DNA of 62,025 nt from Hugenholtzia roseola DSM 9546 (GTDB taxonomy: Bacteria; Bacteroidota; Bacteroidia; Cytophagales; Bernardetiaceae). Under the pieces are notes generated by a model. It was not told the origin of the DNA, searched no databases, and worked only from the letters and a program-made list of their open reading frames with translations. Below, in pieces: positions 34,015-42,816 of the stretch (positions within the stretch are counted from its first letter, which is position 1; each line of letters starts with the position of its first letter). The stretch spans positions 1 to 62,025 of the forward strand of contig NZ_AUGI01000043.1 of NCBI RefSeq assembly GCF_000422585.1, given 5' to 3'. The position numbers and the translations under genes are program-made.

Positions 34015-34926
34015 CTACTTCATTCTACTTCTTTTAATAAGATACGAAAGCAGTATTTGGTTTAGATTTTCGGCAATATCTACTTCTATAAAATCAATTT
34101 TATACCTGCCGCAGGCATCGGCTAACCTTTGGTGTCGTTCTTTTACTTGTTTTTGGTAAAATTCGCGTACCGCAGCAGGTTGTAATTTGAGTCTTTGATT
34201 TGTTTCGAGGTCGATAAATTCATGGGGGCGGTCTTCGAAGGCAAAGGCTTCTTCTGTTTTTTTGTCTTTGATATGAAAGAGCAGTACCTCGTGTTTTTGG
34301 TGTTTCAAATGTTGTAGGGCTTCGAAAATCGCTTTTTCGTCTGTGGTATTATCGAGCATGTCGCTAAAAATGACAACTAAGGAGCGGCGGTGCAGGCGTT
34401 GTGCCAAATGGTCTAAAACCTGTGCAGCGGCAGTCCTTTTTTCCATTTTTTCGGTCTTGGGGTCAGATTTGGAAAGCGCGTCTAAGGCAAGCAAAACTTG
34501 ATTGAGATGGGCAGCCGTAGATTTAATAGGCGTTTGCAGCTCTATTTTATCCGAAAAAGTGGTAAGCCCGACGGCATCACGCTGTTTGTAGAGTAGGTAG
34601 GAAAGTGCTGCCGCCGCCGCCACGCTAAAACCTATTTTCCCGAAATCGGGCGCAGGATAGTACATAGAAGGCGAGGCATCGACTACAATTTGGGCGCGTA
34701 AGTTGGTTTCCTCCTCATAGCGTTTGACAAATAATTTATCGGTACGCGCATACACTTTCCAATCTATATGGCGAATACTCTCACCCTCATTGTAGAGCCT
34801 ATGTTCGGCAAATTCCACCGAAAAACCGTGATAGGGCGACTTGTGCAAACCCGAAATAAACCCTTCTACTACTTGGCGTGCCAATAGTTCCAGATTCCCA
34901 AAAGCGCGAACTTGTGTTAAATCCAT
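34015..34926 (-). CDS. DUF58 (VWA-like) protein
   Basis: 303 residues from MDLTQVRAFGNLELLARQVV; a 26-residue upstream extension has no family character. The DUF58 signature region HRLYNEGESIRHIDWKVYAR (split at residues 43-62) is followed by KLFVKRYEEETNLRAQIVVD and a VWA-like ASPSMYY. Later strands RRSLVVIFSDMLDN and KHEVLLFHIKD complete the VWA-like fold. In other genomes this protein is encoded with a MoxR ATPase and BatA/BatB-type proteins; none of those is adjacent. It probably functions as a cytosolic partner of an ATPase chaperone. It is a single leftward gene, divergent from the blaI operon. Confidence 0.88.
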   Translation of the reverse strand: MDLTQVRAFGNLELLARQVVEGFISGLHKSPYHGFSVEFAEHRLYNEGESIRHIDWKVYARTDKLFVKRYEEETNLRAQIVVDASPSMYYPAPDFGKIGFSVAAAAALSYLLYKQRDAVGLTTFSDKIELQTPIKSTAAHLNQVLLALDALSKSDPKTEKMEKRTAAAQVLDHLAQRLHRRSLVVIFSDMLDNTTDEKAIFEALQHLKHQKHEVLLFHIKDKKTEEAFAFEDRPHEFIDLETNQRLKLQPAAVREFYQKQVKERHQRLADACGRYKIDFIEVDIAENLNQILLSYLIKRSRMK

Positions 34927-35170
34927 AGCCAAATGCGATAAAAAAATGAAATGTTGAGTGAAATAACTGAATAGCGACAAGGCAAGATACGGCTTTTTTT
35001 TCAATCCTGCTGCCTCTGATACTTGTAATTCTTGTTAAAGTTTGCACTTAACACCTGTATAAGCGCACCTTTATTAGAGGTAAGCTAATTTATTTTTTGC
35101 CACAATGTATCCAATAAGTGCTTGAATAACAGTCTTTTAGGTGAGCAAATGAAGCATAGAACGGTTTTTT

Positions 35171-35224
35171 TAGTTGAAAAACGAAGTTTTTAGTTGCACA
35201 ACTAAAAACTTCGTTGTATCTTTG
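35171..35224 (+). promoter_or_regulatory. blaI operon promoter with overlapping BlaI-type operator
   Basis: The -33 TTG (35194-35196), 20 bp, and TATCTTTG (35217-35224) form a consensus promoter. A perfect inverted repeat with 16-nt arms, ACGAAGTTTTTAGTTG (35181-35196) and its complement (35199-35214), centred on CA, covers the -33 element and most of the spacer. An extra half-site TAGTTG lies at 35171-35176. Repressor binding here would block RNA polymerase, predicting tight autorepression by the BlaI-family protein encoded 37 bp downstream. The rest of the 34927-35261 spacer shows nothing else. Confidence 0.8.
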
Positions 35225-35261
35225 CCCTATCCAAACTTTTATCCCTTAGACCTTTAAAATT

Positions 35262-35648
35262 ATGCAAGACCAACTTCGCGAGCTTACAAAAGCAGAGTTA
35301 CAAATTATGCAACTCCTTTGGCAATTAGAAAAGGCTTTTGTCAAAGATTTATTAGAAAAAATCCCTGAACCAAAGCCAAATTACAATACTGTTTCTACTA
35401 TTATTAGAATTTTAGAGCAAAAAGGTTTTGTATCTCATCAGGCTTACGGAAACACACATCAATATTATCCGCTTATTTCGCAGGAGCAATACCAAGAGTT
35501 CGCTTTAAAAGAATTGACAAAAAACTTTTTCGGCGGCTCTTTAAAATCTTTACTTTCTTTTTTTATGAAAAAAAATGATTTGAGCCTCGAAGACCTCAAT
35601 GACATTTTGAATAAAGAACAGGATTTTGATTCAAAAACAAAAAAATAA
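35262..35648 (+). CDS. blaI: BlaI/MecI/CopY-family transcriptional repressor
   Basis: 128 residues with the winged-helix fold of the family: LTKAELQIMQLLWQLEKAFV (helix 1-2), KDLLEKIPEPKPNYNTVSTI (recognition helix NYNTVSTIIRIL), and the wing GFVSHQAYGNTHQYYPLIS. The C-terminal helices, LKSLLSFFMKK and LEDLNDILNK, match the dimerisation/cleavage region. It is expected to repress its own operon through the palindrome at 35181-35214 until cleaved by the M56 sensor encoded next. It is the first gene of the blaI-blaR-GLPGLI-outer membrane protein operon, with 10 bp to the next gene. Confidence 0.93.
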   Translation: MQDQLRELTKAELQIMQLLWQLEKAFVKDLLEKIPEPKPNYNTVSTIIRILEQKGFVSHQAYGNTHQYYPLISQEQYQEFALKELTKNFFGGSLKSLLSFFMKKNDLSLEDLNDILNKEQDFDSKTKK

Positions 35649-35658
35649 AATCAATTTT

Positions 35659-37548
35659 ATGGAAAATTTATTGTATTTTTTACAAGTTCAGTTTTATATC
35701 AGCATTTTCTTTTTGATATACTGGCTATTTTTTAAAAAACATAGCTTTTATCAGCTGCGTCGATTTTATTTATTAGCGACACTTGTTCTTGCAATGTTAT
35801 TGCCTTTGAGTCATTTTTTTGAACAAGAAGTAAAGCAAAGAGAAAAAGAAGACCTTGTTTTGCTGAAAACTGCCCTTTCGCATTTGCCACAAGAGGCGGT
35901 AGTGAATCAGAAACAAATCCCGCAAATATTTTCTGCTTCCTCTGAAATGGTAACTATTTTAAATTACAATGATATTTTTACAAATTTTTTAGTAAAATAT
36001 TACAAATATTTTTATTATAGTATTGCATTTTTATTTGTATTAGTTTTTATATTCCAAAATATAAAACTTTTCTATTTTATACGAAAAATGAAAAAAGAAA
36101 CTCCCTCATCACTTCATACTTTTATATGGCAGAGTAAGCAAAGAACGTTTCGCCTTTTTGAGTCAGAAAAAATACCTTATACTTTTTCTTTTTCTAATTT
36201 TATTTTTATTAAAACTACTGCTTTTCAAGACGCAAAAGAACGTGCTTTCCTACTCACGCACGAGCAGGCGCATGTGTATTATTGGCATACTTTTGATATA
36301 TTTTTTATGAAAATTATACAAATTTTATTTTGGTATAATCCATTTATTTATGCCTATTTGCGTGAGATAAGGCAGGTGCATGAGTACATGGCAGACCAAG
36401 CGGCTGTGGCTTTCTGCCAAAAAACCCCACAAGAATATGCGTCCTTTTTGGCTGCACAGGCTTTGGGCGTTTCCCTGCAAAACCTTTTTGAACCACAAAT
36501 GGGGCTTGCTTTTATACAAAGAGGGCAGCTAAAGGCACGCCTTCAAATGCTGGTTGTTCAAACACCAAAAAGCAAAAGGCGGCAATATTTTTGGCTTTTT
36601 CCGATTTGTGTCTTGTTTGTGTTGATTTCGTCTTGCTTAAATGAAAAAGTTAAAATTTTTGATAGTAAAAAAGATTATGATTCAACCTCAAATTTAGAAA
36701 ATCGCTATTTTTTCGCCACAGCAGATTTCTTTTATTTCGAAGAACATCTGCAAACGCAACCTCATCAGTCTTTAAAAACAAAAACGATTGTCCAAACAGT
36801 TTTTAAAAATTCTGTTGATTCTACAAAATTTTTTAACGTCAAAATTAGACCTTCTAATTTGAAAAATCCTACACTTTATCTCGATTACAGAACGCTATCG
36901 GCTTCAAAGCAAATTAGTCGAGAGGGTTTTGAAATCAAGGCTTTTAATCAAGATAATATTCTCATTTCCAAATACTTAGAAAATGGATTGGTAGAAATTT
37001 CTGCTTCGCCTAAAGATATAATTTCTATCCAAATTCGTCCGAACAACGAAGATTTGCAAGACCTTTTCCACATAGAAAAGATAGAAGAAAAGCCTTTGAC
37101 GCTTGCTTTTATTTCCGAGCCTGCACTTGAAATAGACTGGCTAACAGAGAAAAAAGTTTCTTCTAAATATTTGCAAAATTTATTAGAAAAACATAATAAA
37201 ATCGCATCAGAAAAAAAGAAACTTACTGCACAGTTAGACCCTTCGTTGGTGGCTACTACCTCACAACAATTTTGGTTGGAAGAAGGGCAAACACAAGTAG
37301 AATTGCAGTGGAATACAGAGAAGCGCGAAAAACTTGCTTTTCAAATTGCAACAGAAAATAAAGAATCTGACTACCAAATACAAGTTTTTGATGCTCAAAA
37401 TCAACTTCTTACAAAAATAAATGCAGAAGCTAAAAAAGAACAAACTTTGCATTATTTTCAGGCAGAGGAAAAAACTACTTACAAAATTAGATTTGTTCGA
37501 AACCCTTTGGCAAGCCAGCGTCTTCTTTTTTATGTATCATCTCTTTAA
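35659..37548 (+). CDS. BlaR1/MecR1-type M56 sensor metallopeptidase
   Basis: 629 residues from MENLLYFLQVQFYISIFFLI; an earlier TTG at 35626 overlaps blaI. The N-terminal half has four membrane helices and, between them, the zinc site LLTHEQAHVYYWHT (HExxH near residue 201) and ILFWYNPFIYAY..EIRQVHEYMADQAAV, the M56 signature. A last helix (YFWLFPICVLFVLISSCL) precedes a ~280-residue extracytoplasmic domain that is not the penicillin-binding domain of BlaR1; it is not recognised. Inference: an envelope signal activates proteolysis of the BlaI repressor. Related BlaI-M56 pairs in Bacteroidetes typically precede GLPGLI and TonB-type genes, as here. Confidence 0.9.
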   Translation: MENLLYFLQVQFYISIFFLIYWLFFKKHSFYQLRRFYLLATLVLAMLLPLSHFFEQEVKQREKEDLVLLKTALSHLPQEAVVNQKQIPQIFSASSEMVTILNYNDIFTNFLVKYYKYFYYSIAFLFVLVFIFQNIKLFYFIRKMKKETPSSLHTFIWQSKQRTFRLFESEKIPYTFSFSNFIFIKTTAFQDAKERAFLLTHEQAHVYYWHTFDIFFMKIIQILFWYNPFIYAYLREIRQVHEYMADQAAVAFCQKTPQEYASFLAAQALGVSLQNLFEPQMGLAFIQRGQLKARLQMLVVQTPKSKRRQYFWLFPICVLFVLISSCLNEKVKIFDSKKDYDSTSNLENRYFFATADFFYFEEHLQTQPHQSLKTKTIVQTVFKNSVDSTKFFNVKIRPSNLKNPTLYLDYRTLSASKQISREGFEIKAFNQDNILISKYLENGLVEISASPKDIISIQIRPNNEDLQDLFHIEKIEEKPLTLAFISEPALEIDWLTEKKVSSKYLQNLLEKHNKIASEKKKLTAQLDPSLVATTSQQFWLEEGQTQVELQWNTEKREKLAFQIATENKESDYQIQVFDAQNQLLTKINAEAKKEQTLHYFQAEEKTTYKIRFVRNPLASQRLLFYVSSL

Positions 37549-37560
37549 CCTTTTAATAAA

Positions 37561-38322
37561 ATGAAAAAAACTATAGTTTTATCTCTTTTGTTTATTTTAT
37601 CCGTTTTTTCTTTTAGCTTGAAAGCTCAAATCAATAACGGCACAGTCGTTTATAGCGAGGAGTATGAAGACCTTACAGATGCTTCTTTGGAAAAGCGAAT
37701 CAAACAAGTGCGCAAACAGGTAAAAGATGAGGCTCTGCAAGACAAAATTATTGAAACTTTCAAAAAAGACCAAAAAGAAAAGCCCAAATATGAGCGAACG
37801 CTATATTTCTCTAATCAGGAGGCTCTTTATGTAGAGAGGGAAGAAAACCAGTTGGGTATTAAAATGGGAATAGAAAAAACTTATTTTAATGTCAAACAAA
37901 ATAAGGCTATTTCTGAAGCTTATGTCTTCGAAAAGGCATTTGTGATAGAAGAACCGCTGCCCAAACAAGATTGGGTATTGGTTGATAGTGTGCGCGAAAT
38001 CACGCCTTTTAGGGCAAAGATGGCGGTTTTGCAAACTGATAGCAGTCGCATCGAGGCTTGGTATACCGAAGAAATCGCCTTGCCTTTGGGCGGTAGCGAG
38101 TATGGCGGCTTAAAGGGACTTATTTTAGAAGTCTATAAATCAGATGGTTCTGCCCTGCGTTTCAAAAGTTTTAGTGCGCAAGTGCCAGAAAAGGTGGAAA
38201 TCAAAGCCCCTAAGAATGGCAAGAAAGTGTCTAAAAAGGAGTTTAACTTGATTTTGAGCCAAAAGGTAAGAGCCATGAATGAGGCGGTTAAAGGTGGTCA
38301 AGTTATTAAAGTTGATAAATAA
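37561..38322 (+). CDS. GLPGLI-family exported protein
   Basis: 253 residues with a signal peptide (MKKTIVLSLLFILSVFSFSL, cleavage near LKAQ). The N-terminal NNGTVVYSEEYE and the distal LPLGGSEYGGLKGLILEV match the GLPGLI family, whose name motif (GLPGLI) appears here as GLKGLI. It is expected in the periplasm. Members occur only in Bacteroidetes, usually next to BlaI/M56 regulators and TonB-dependent-receptor-like proteins, and have no established function. It lies 12 bp after the M56 gene; the next gene starts 13 bp downstream, so co-transcription is nearly certain. Many lysine/glutamate residues suggest a soluble protein. The substitution of Pro by Lys in the name motif is notable. Confidence 0.88.
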   Translation: MKKTIVLSLLFILSVFSFSLKAQINNGTVVYSEEYEDLTDASLEKRIKQVRKQVKDEALQDKIIETFKKDQKEKPKYERTLYFSNQEALYVEREENQLGIKMGIEKTYFNVKQNKAISEAYVFEKAFVIEEPLPKQDWVLVDSVREITPFRAKMAVLQTDSSRIEAWYTEEIALPLGGSEYGGLKGLILEVYKSDGSALRFKSFSAQVPEKVEIKAPKNGKKVSKKEFNLILSQKVRAMNEAVKGGQVIKVDK

Positions 38323-38335
38323 TATATTAAAAAAT

Positions 38336-41062
38336 ATGCTATTCTTTCTAAAAGGCTTGCCATTGGCAGGCTTCTTCTTTCTTAGTATGCTTTCTCTTTT
38401 CGCTCAAAAAACAGTTTTCAAAATGCAGGGAACTGTGAAAGATGAAGTGGGTTGGGGCATTGCTTCGGCGCAGGTGATTGTGCGCTCGGCGGCGGATTCT
38501 TCGCTCAAAGCCTTTGTAAGTGCAGATGTGCGCGGTGATTTTGAATTGAATTTGGAATCAAATTTGTACCAATTTGAGGTGCGTATGCTTGGTTATTTAA
38601 CTCAAAAGCGAGAGCTTTTAGTAGAAAAAAGCAATTATAGAAAGCTAAATTTGGACTTTGTACTCAAAGAAAACCCCGAAATTTTGGGTGAAGTAGCCGT
38701 AGAAGCGCGTCGTCTGCCTGTAATAGAAAAGCAAGACACGCTTGAATTTGATGCCGAATATTTTAAAGGCGTGGGCGACGACAAAGTGGTAGATGTATTG
38801 AAAAAAATACCGGGTATGGAAGTGCGCGACGACGGCACAATTTACTACAAGGGCAAGCGTATCAAGGATATTTTGATAGAAGGCGAGAGTCTTTTTAGTA
38901 AAAGTCCTGAAACAATAAGTAAAGCATTTCCAGCCGATGCCGTCGATAAAATTCAAGTTTTAGATAATTATACCGAATTTGGCGGCAGAAAAAATCCCTT
39001 TGGAGAGGATAAAGCTATCAATTTGACCCTGCGAGATGATAAAAAAAATGTACTTTTTGGCGAAATAGCAGCAGTAGCAGGTGCAGGCAATGATGCCCTC
39101 AATGACAAGGCAAAAGTCCGCTATCGCCTACATGGGAACACTTTTTGGATAAAAAAGAAAGTCAAGACGATGTTTCTAACTGATATAAATAACGTAGGAA
39201 AACATACTTTTGATGTTCGAAGTTATTTAGAATTTACAGGTTCGCTCTACAATCGCAGAAATATAAACCTCAATGACGCGCCTATTAGCCAAGCACAAAC
39301 CGAGCTGCCGCCACAAGTGGATACCTATTTTTCGGCACTTAGTACGGCTTTTAGTTTTTCTGATAAGTTAAAATTGCGAAGTTATGCCTTTTTTAATCAA
39401 AAAAATACACAACATTTCAATCAAATACAGCGTATTTTTGGCTCTCCCAATCTCGATTCACCCTATTTAGCAACCGCCAATTTTGAGAATAGAAACCTTT
39501 TGGCTACTTTACACAATCGTTTGTTTTATGTGCCTAATCAAAAACATAGTTTCAATTTTACACTTGAATTTTCACCTCAAAATCAAAATCAAAATGGAAC
39601 AAATCGTGTTCTGTTTTTGGGATTAGAAAACCAAAATGAAGACCAACACCGCTATTTTCAGTTTAAAACGCGCTTGGGCGCAGCGCATCTTTTTACCATA
39701 GATGAAAAAAATACCTTAGATACAGATATAAATTTTATCTATAATCCGAATATAGATAGATTGCGCCTTGCCTCTACCGAAGATGTTTTTTCGACGCTTT
39801 TACCTGCTAATGCCTTGATACACAACGGCGATACTTTGCAGTTTTTCGAAATTGCCCTGCAAAATCGCATCAATTCCTATCAAGTCGAATGGAAAACTAC
39901 CCACACCTACAAAGTAAAAAAGCGTTGGGAATGGAAAAATGAGATAGGAACAAATTTACAAACCCATAAGGCAGACTTTGTGTGGCAAAACGAACCTATT
40001 GCTAATTTTAAGTTGCCTAATAGCCTTGATTTATCGAATAATTTTTGGTACAATCGCGCTTATATAGGCACGCATCTTGCTTATATTCATAAACTTTTTC
40101 GCTTACAAATTGGTTCAAATTTAGCTTATTACGATTTAGATTTTGTAGGAAAAAGCAATCAATTTAGGCAAAATGAATGGCGTTTCGAGCCTAATGTCAG
40201 CCTTCATCTCAATTTGCCTTGGTCGCAAAATCTTACCTTTCAGTACCACTATCGCAATGAAATGCCTTCTTATCAAGACCTAAATGAGAGTTTTGCCATA
40301 GAAGATTTCAGGACACTAAGGCGCGGTTTTTCTCCTTTAAAACTCATGCCAACTCACTCATTTTCAGGACAATATTTTCTAATGCACCTATTTTCGCGCA
40401 CTCAAATCTTTTTGATGTTTAACTATGATAAAAGCCCTTTGAGCATCAGCAGTAGCCAAGTCATTACCGCAGGTGCGCAGGCAAGTCAAGCCTTACAAGT
40501 AAGTAGAGAAAATCGTTTTTTTACAGGAAATTTTAGTAAATCTTTTGATGGGAAAGTGCCATTAACTCTTAGAGGGAGTTTTTCTCTTACACAATTTGAA
40601 TCTGAAAATGTATTGAATAACACGACAAATCATTTTCAAAATTATATGCAAAACTATAGCTTTTTTGCACAAACCCGTTTCAAGAAAAAATTTAATATAG
40701 AATTAAGTTGGCGCAACCAACGAAACCGCTATCTTTCTGATTTGCAGCCAGATGCGCTAAAAAGCCAGATGCACTATTTACGAGGTAGTTTGGTTTTTGA
40801 GTTTTTTGAAAAACTTATCATCAAACCCCAAGCCGAACAGGTGTTTTTCCTACGCCAAAATGAGGAAATGCGACAGTTCTTTTTTCTAAATGGCACAATA
40901 AGCTATAAAATCAATAAAAAGTACCAAATAGAGGCAGAAAGTTTCAATGTTTTAAACACCAATCAAATCAATAGCATTAGTATCTCACCTTTTTACGAAG
41001 AAACCAATCAGAAAGCTCTTTTAGGCAGATTTTGGCTTTTGGGTTTGAAGCGAAATTTTTAG
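38336..41062 (+). CDS. TonB-dependent-receptor-like outer membrane protein with CarboxypepD_reg-like domain
   Basis: 908 residues from MLFFLKGLPLAGFFFLSMLS, a signal peptide ending near LFAQ; a start at 38279 would overlap the GLPGLI gene and was rejected. Residues ~25-105 form a carboxypeptidase-regulatory-like beta-sandwich (FKMQGTVKDEVGWGIASAQV). A plug-like region follows (VVDVLKKIPGMEVRDDGTIY, GKRIKDILIEGES, IQVLDNY). The remaining ~650 residues are a beta-barrel with many aromatic strand ends, terminating in GLKRNF, a C-terminal aromatic as in outer membrane proteins. This is the DUF-type receptor commonly partnered with GLPGLI proteins. The substrate is unknown. No TonB box could be assigned with certainty. 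Confidence 0.87.
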   Translation: MLFFLKGLPLAGFFFLSMLSLFAQKTVFKMQGTVKDEVGWGIASAQVIVRSAADSSLKAFVSADVRGDFELNLESNLYQFEVRMLGYLTQKRELLVEKSNYRKLNLDFVLKENPEILGEVAVEARRLPVIEKQDTLEFDAEYFKGVGDDKVVDVLKKIPGMEVRDDGTIYYKGKRIKDILIEGESLFSKSPETISKAFPADAVDKIQVLDNYTEFGGRKNPFGEDKAINLTLRDDKKNVLFGEIAAVAGAGNDALNDKAKVRYRLHGNTFWIKKKVKTMFLTDINNVGKHTFDVRSYLEFTGSLYNRRNINLNDAPISQAQTELPPQVDTYFSALSTAFSFSDKLKLRSYAFFNQKNTQHFNQIQRIFGSPNLDSPYLATANFENRNLLATLHNRLFYVPNQKHSFNFTLEFSPQNQNQNGTNRVLFLGLENQNEDQHRYFQFKTRLGAAHLFTIDEKNTLDTDINFIYNPNIDRLRLASTEDVFSTLLPANALIHNGDTLQFFEIALQNRINSYQVEWKTTHTYKVKKRWEWKNEIGTNLQTHKADFVWQNEPIANFKLPNSLDLSNNFWYNRAYIGTHLAYIHKLFRLQIGSNLAYYDLDFVGKSNQFRQNEWRFEPNVSLHLNLPWSQNLTFQYHYRNEMPSYQDLNESFAIEDFRTLRRGFSPLKLMPTHSFSGQYFLMHLFSRTQIFLMFNYDKSPLSISSSQVITAGAQASQALQVSRENRFFTGNFSKSFDGKVPLTLRGSFSLTQFESENVLNNTTNHFQNYMQNYSFFAQTRFKKKFNIELSWRNQRNRYLSDLQPDALKSQMHYLRGSLVFEFFEKLIIKPQAEQVFFLRQNEEMRQFFFLNGTISYKINKKYQIEAESFNVLNTNQINSISISPFYEETNQKALLGRFWLLGLKRNF

Positions 41063-41084
41063 TCTAATATTTATTTTACAAAAA

Positions 41085-41122
41085 ATCCTATTCTTTTCGT
41101 TTTCAAACCAAAAGAATAGGAT
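41085..41122 (-). terminator. Terminator between convergent genes
   Basis: ATCCTATTCTTTT (41085-41097) pairs with AAAAGAATAGGAT (41110-41122). The leftward direction runs into TTTTT, so it best serves the HNH gene ending at 41158; it also ends close to the rightward operon stop at 41062. Confidence 0.75.
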
Positions 41123-41157
41123 AATAAAAAAGATGAAACTTATACTTTGTATTCATA

Positions 41158-41670
41158 TCATTTAGATTCCAAAAAAGGCTTCCACGATTCGTCGCCCAAA
41201 CTCGAAAATTCGCGTAAAAACATCACAAAAGTAGGGCGAAAGGGCTTGTAGGGTAGTGTCATGCCCGCTTTTTCTAAGTCGAGATTGCCCTTTTTGGCAT
41301 TGCACTTTTGGCAAGCCGTAACCAAATTGTGCCAATCCGAGCGTCCCCCACGTGAGCGCGGCACGACATGGTCGAGGGTCAATTCCTCTTTTTTGCGATT
41401 GCCACAATACACGCAGCGGTAGCCGTCGCGCTTGAAAATATTTTGACGCGAAAGCACAACCCCACGATAAGGCACATTGACATAGCTCACCAAACGAATG
41501 ACCGAAGGCATCGGAAAAGCACGCGTTACGGTGCGAATGTACTCGCTATGGTCGCTATTGACAATTTCTGCCTTGTTCATATACACCAATAAAAACGCTT
41601 TATAGACACTGCAAACCGAAATGGCGCGATAGTCTGCGTTTAGAATGAGAACTTTCCGACCTTCAAACAT
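41158..41670 (-). CDS. HNH endonuclease family protein
   Basis: 170 residues from MFEGRKVLILNADYRAISVC; the ATG nine codons upstream is less likely as the family begins at this point. The HNH core is CVYCGNRKKEELTLDHVVPR then SDWHNLVTACQKCNAKKG: two CxxC zinc knuckles (CVYC, CQKC), the catalytic His in LDHV and Asn/His in WHNL. Such short HNH proteins are broadly conserved in Bacteroidetes chromosomes and are not linked to a known mobile element here. The cellular DNA target is unknown; a role in repair or RNA/DNA processing is possible. It is a single leftward gene with a -7 box 25 bp upstream. Confidence 0.88.
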   Translation of the reverse strand: MFEGRKVLILNADYRAISVCSVYKAFLLVYMNKAEIVNSDHSEYIRTVTRAFPMPSVIRLVSYVNVPYRGVVLSRQNIFKRDGYRCVYCGNRKKEELTLDHVVPRSRGGRSDWHNLVTACQKCNAKKGNLDLEKAGMTLPYKPFRPTFVMFLREFSSLGDESWKPFLESK

Positions 41671-41694
41671 AACTTTGTAAAGTTTGGCTTCAAT

Positions 41695-41702
41695 CAAAAG
41701 TA
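41695..41702 (-). promoter_or_regulatory. Candidate -7 box for the HNH gene
   Basis: Minus-strand TACTTTTG matches TAnnTTTG, 25 bp before the ATG at 41670. No -33 element at ideal spacing was found. Confidence 0.4.
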
Positions 41703-41897
41703 CAAAACTTGTTTGACTTTTAAATGAATGGCGTGTTAAAAAACTGTGTCTTTTGGGTAAAGTGGCAAAAGATTTTTAATGCCCTAATTCCCTCAAATAC
41801 AACGCCATAACAACACAGTTGTAAAGCAGAAAGTTCGTTAAAGTTCATTTTATCGCCCAAATTCTATCAAATTAAGAAGAAAATAAGGCGCACGCTG

Positions 41898-42614
41898 CTA
41901 AAAACAATACTTTTTTCGAATTTCGTAAGCCTGATTGTCCCCCAATTCTACGGCACGTTCCAAATCTTGGCAGGTCTCTGTTTTTCGCTCCAAACGGTAG
42001 TAGGCTAAGGCGCGATTGTGAAAAGCAAACGCATTTTTATCATCTATTGTGATTGCTTTTGTAAAATAAACAATAGCACTATCATAATTACCCAACGAAC
42101 CTAAGGCAATTCCACCCCAATTATAGGCAGCACTATAAAGTGAATCTTGCTTAATAGCCGTCTGAAAGTCTTGTAAAGCCACTGCATAACTTCCATTTTT
42201 ACAGGCTAATCGTCCTCTATTGTAATAGGCTTCTGTATAATTTGGATTTAATAATATGGCACTATCAAAATCATTTTTAGCCAATTCGGGTGCAAATTCT
42301 ACCTTTGCCAAGCCCCGTCCGTTGTATGCTTCTGCAAATTTGGGGTTTTTGGTGAGCGCAATCTCAAAAAAATGATGCGCCTCCTTGTGGTGTTTGAGAG
42401 CCAAATAGCACCAACCTTTGCCCGCCCAACTGCGAAAATGATTTTTTTGCACACGTAGGGCATAATCGTAGTTTTTGAGAGCCTCGCGATAATTTTGAGC
42501 GCGATACGATTTTTCGCCCATCTCAAAATAATCCTCTACTGTGGGAAGGTTGCAGGCAGATAAAAATCCTATTAGCACGAAGAAAAAAACAAGGGTTACT
42601 TTTTTTTGTATCAT
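41898..42614 (-). CDS. TPR-repeat lipoprotein
   Basis: 238 residues from MIQKKVTLVFFFVLIGFLSA; lipobox LSAC near residue 20. An ATG nine codons upstream (42641) is disfavoured because the later start gives the textbook signal. The mature chain is a run of tetratricopeptide repeats: YREALKNYDYALRVQKNHFR, KEAHHFFEIALTKNPKFAEA, LAKNDFDSAILLNPNYTEAY, YAVALQDFQTAIKQDSLYSA, YDSAIVYFTKAITIDDKNAF, and KTETCQDLERAVELGDNQA. It should be anchored in a membrane and act as a protein-interaction scaffold. The function is unknown. It has its own consensus promoter and ends convergent with nothing (the HNH gene lies downstream, same strand, 230 bp away). Confidence 0.85.
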   Translation of the reverse strand: MIQKKVTLVFFFVLIGFLSACNLPTVEDYFEMGEKSYRAQNYREALKNYDYALRVQKNHFRSWAGKGWCYLALKHHKEAHHFFEIALTKNPKFAEAYNGRGLAKVEFAPELAKNDFDSAILLNPNYTEAYYNRGRLACKNGSYAVALQDFQTAIKQDSLYSAAYNWGGIALGSLGNYDSAIVYFTKAITIDDKNAFAFHNRALAYYRLERKTETCQDLERAVELGDNQAYEIRKKYCF

Positions 42615-42675
42615 ACTTTGAAATGAAATATGGTTTTTCATAGAAAAAACAAGAATTTGTTTGTCTGTTTTTTTA

Positions 42676-42707
42676 CAAAGTTAGGGTAAAATTTGCCAAA
42701 AGACAAA
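42676..42707 (-). promoter_or_regulatory. Consensus promoter for the TPR lipoprotein gene
   Basis: Minus-strand TTTG (42704-42707), 20 bp, TAACTTTG (42676-42683): an exact -33/-7 pair, ~62 bp before the ATG at 42614. Confidence 0.7.
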
Positions 42708-42781
42708 CAAAATAAGCTGCTGGGCAAAGCCGAATTCGTGTGCCAATCTTTAAAAAACTGCCCTTCTAACAGATTTAGCCC

Positions 42782-42789
42782 TATCTTTG
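42782..42789 (+). promoter_or_regulatory. Candidate -7 box for the acyltransferase gene
   Basis: TATCTTTG matches the -7 consensus, 28 bp before the ATG at 42817. No -33 TTTG lies at ideal distance. Confidence 0.45.
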
Positions 42790-42816
42790 TTTTTCTAAAA
42801 TCTTTTGCTTTTCATA

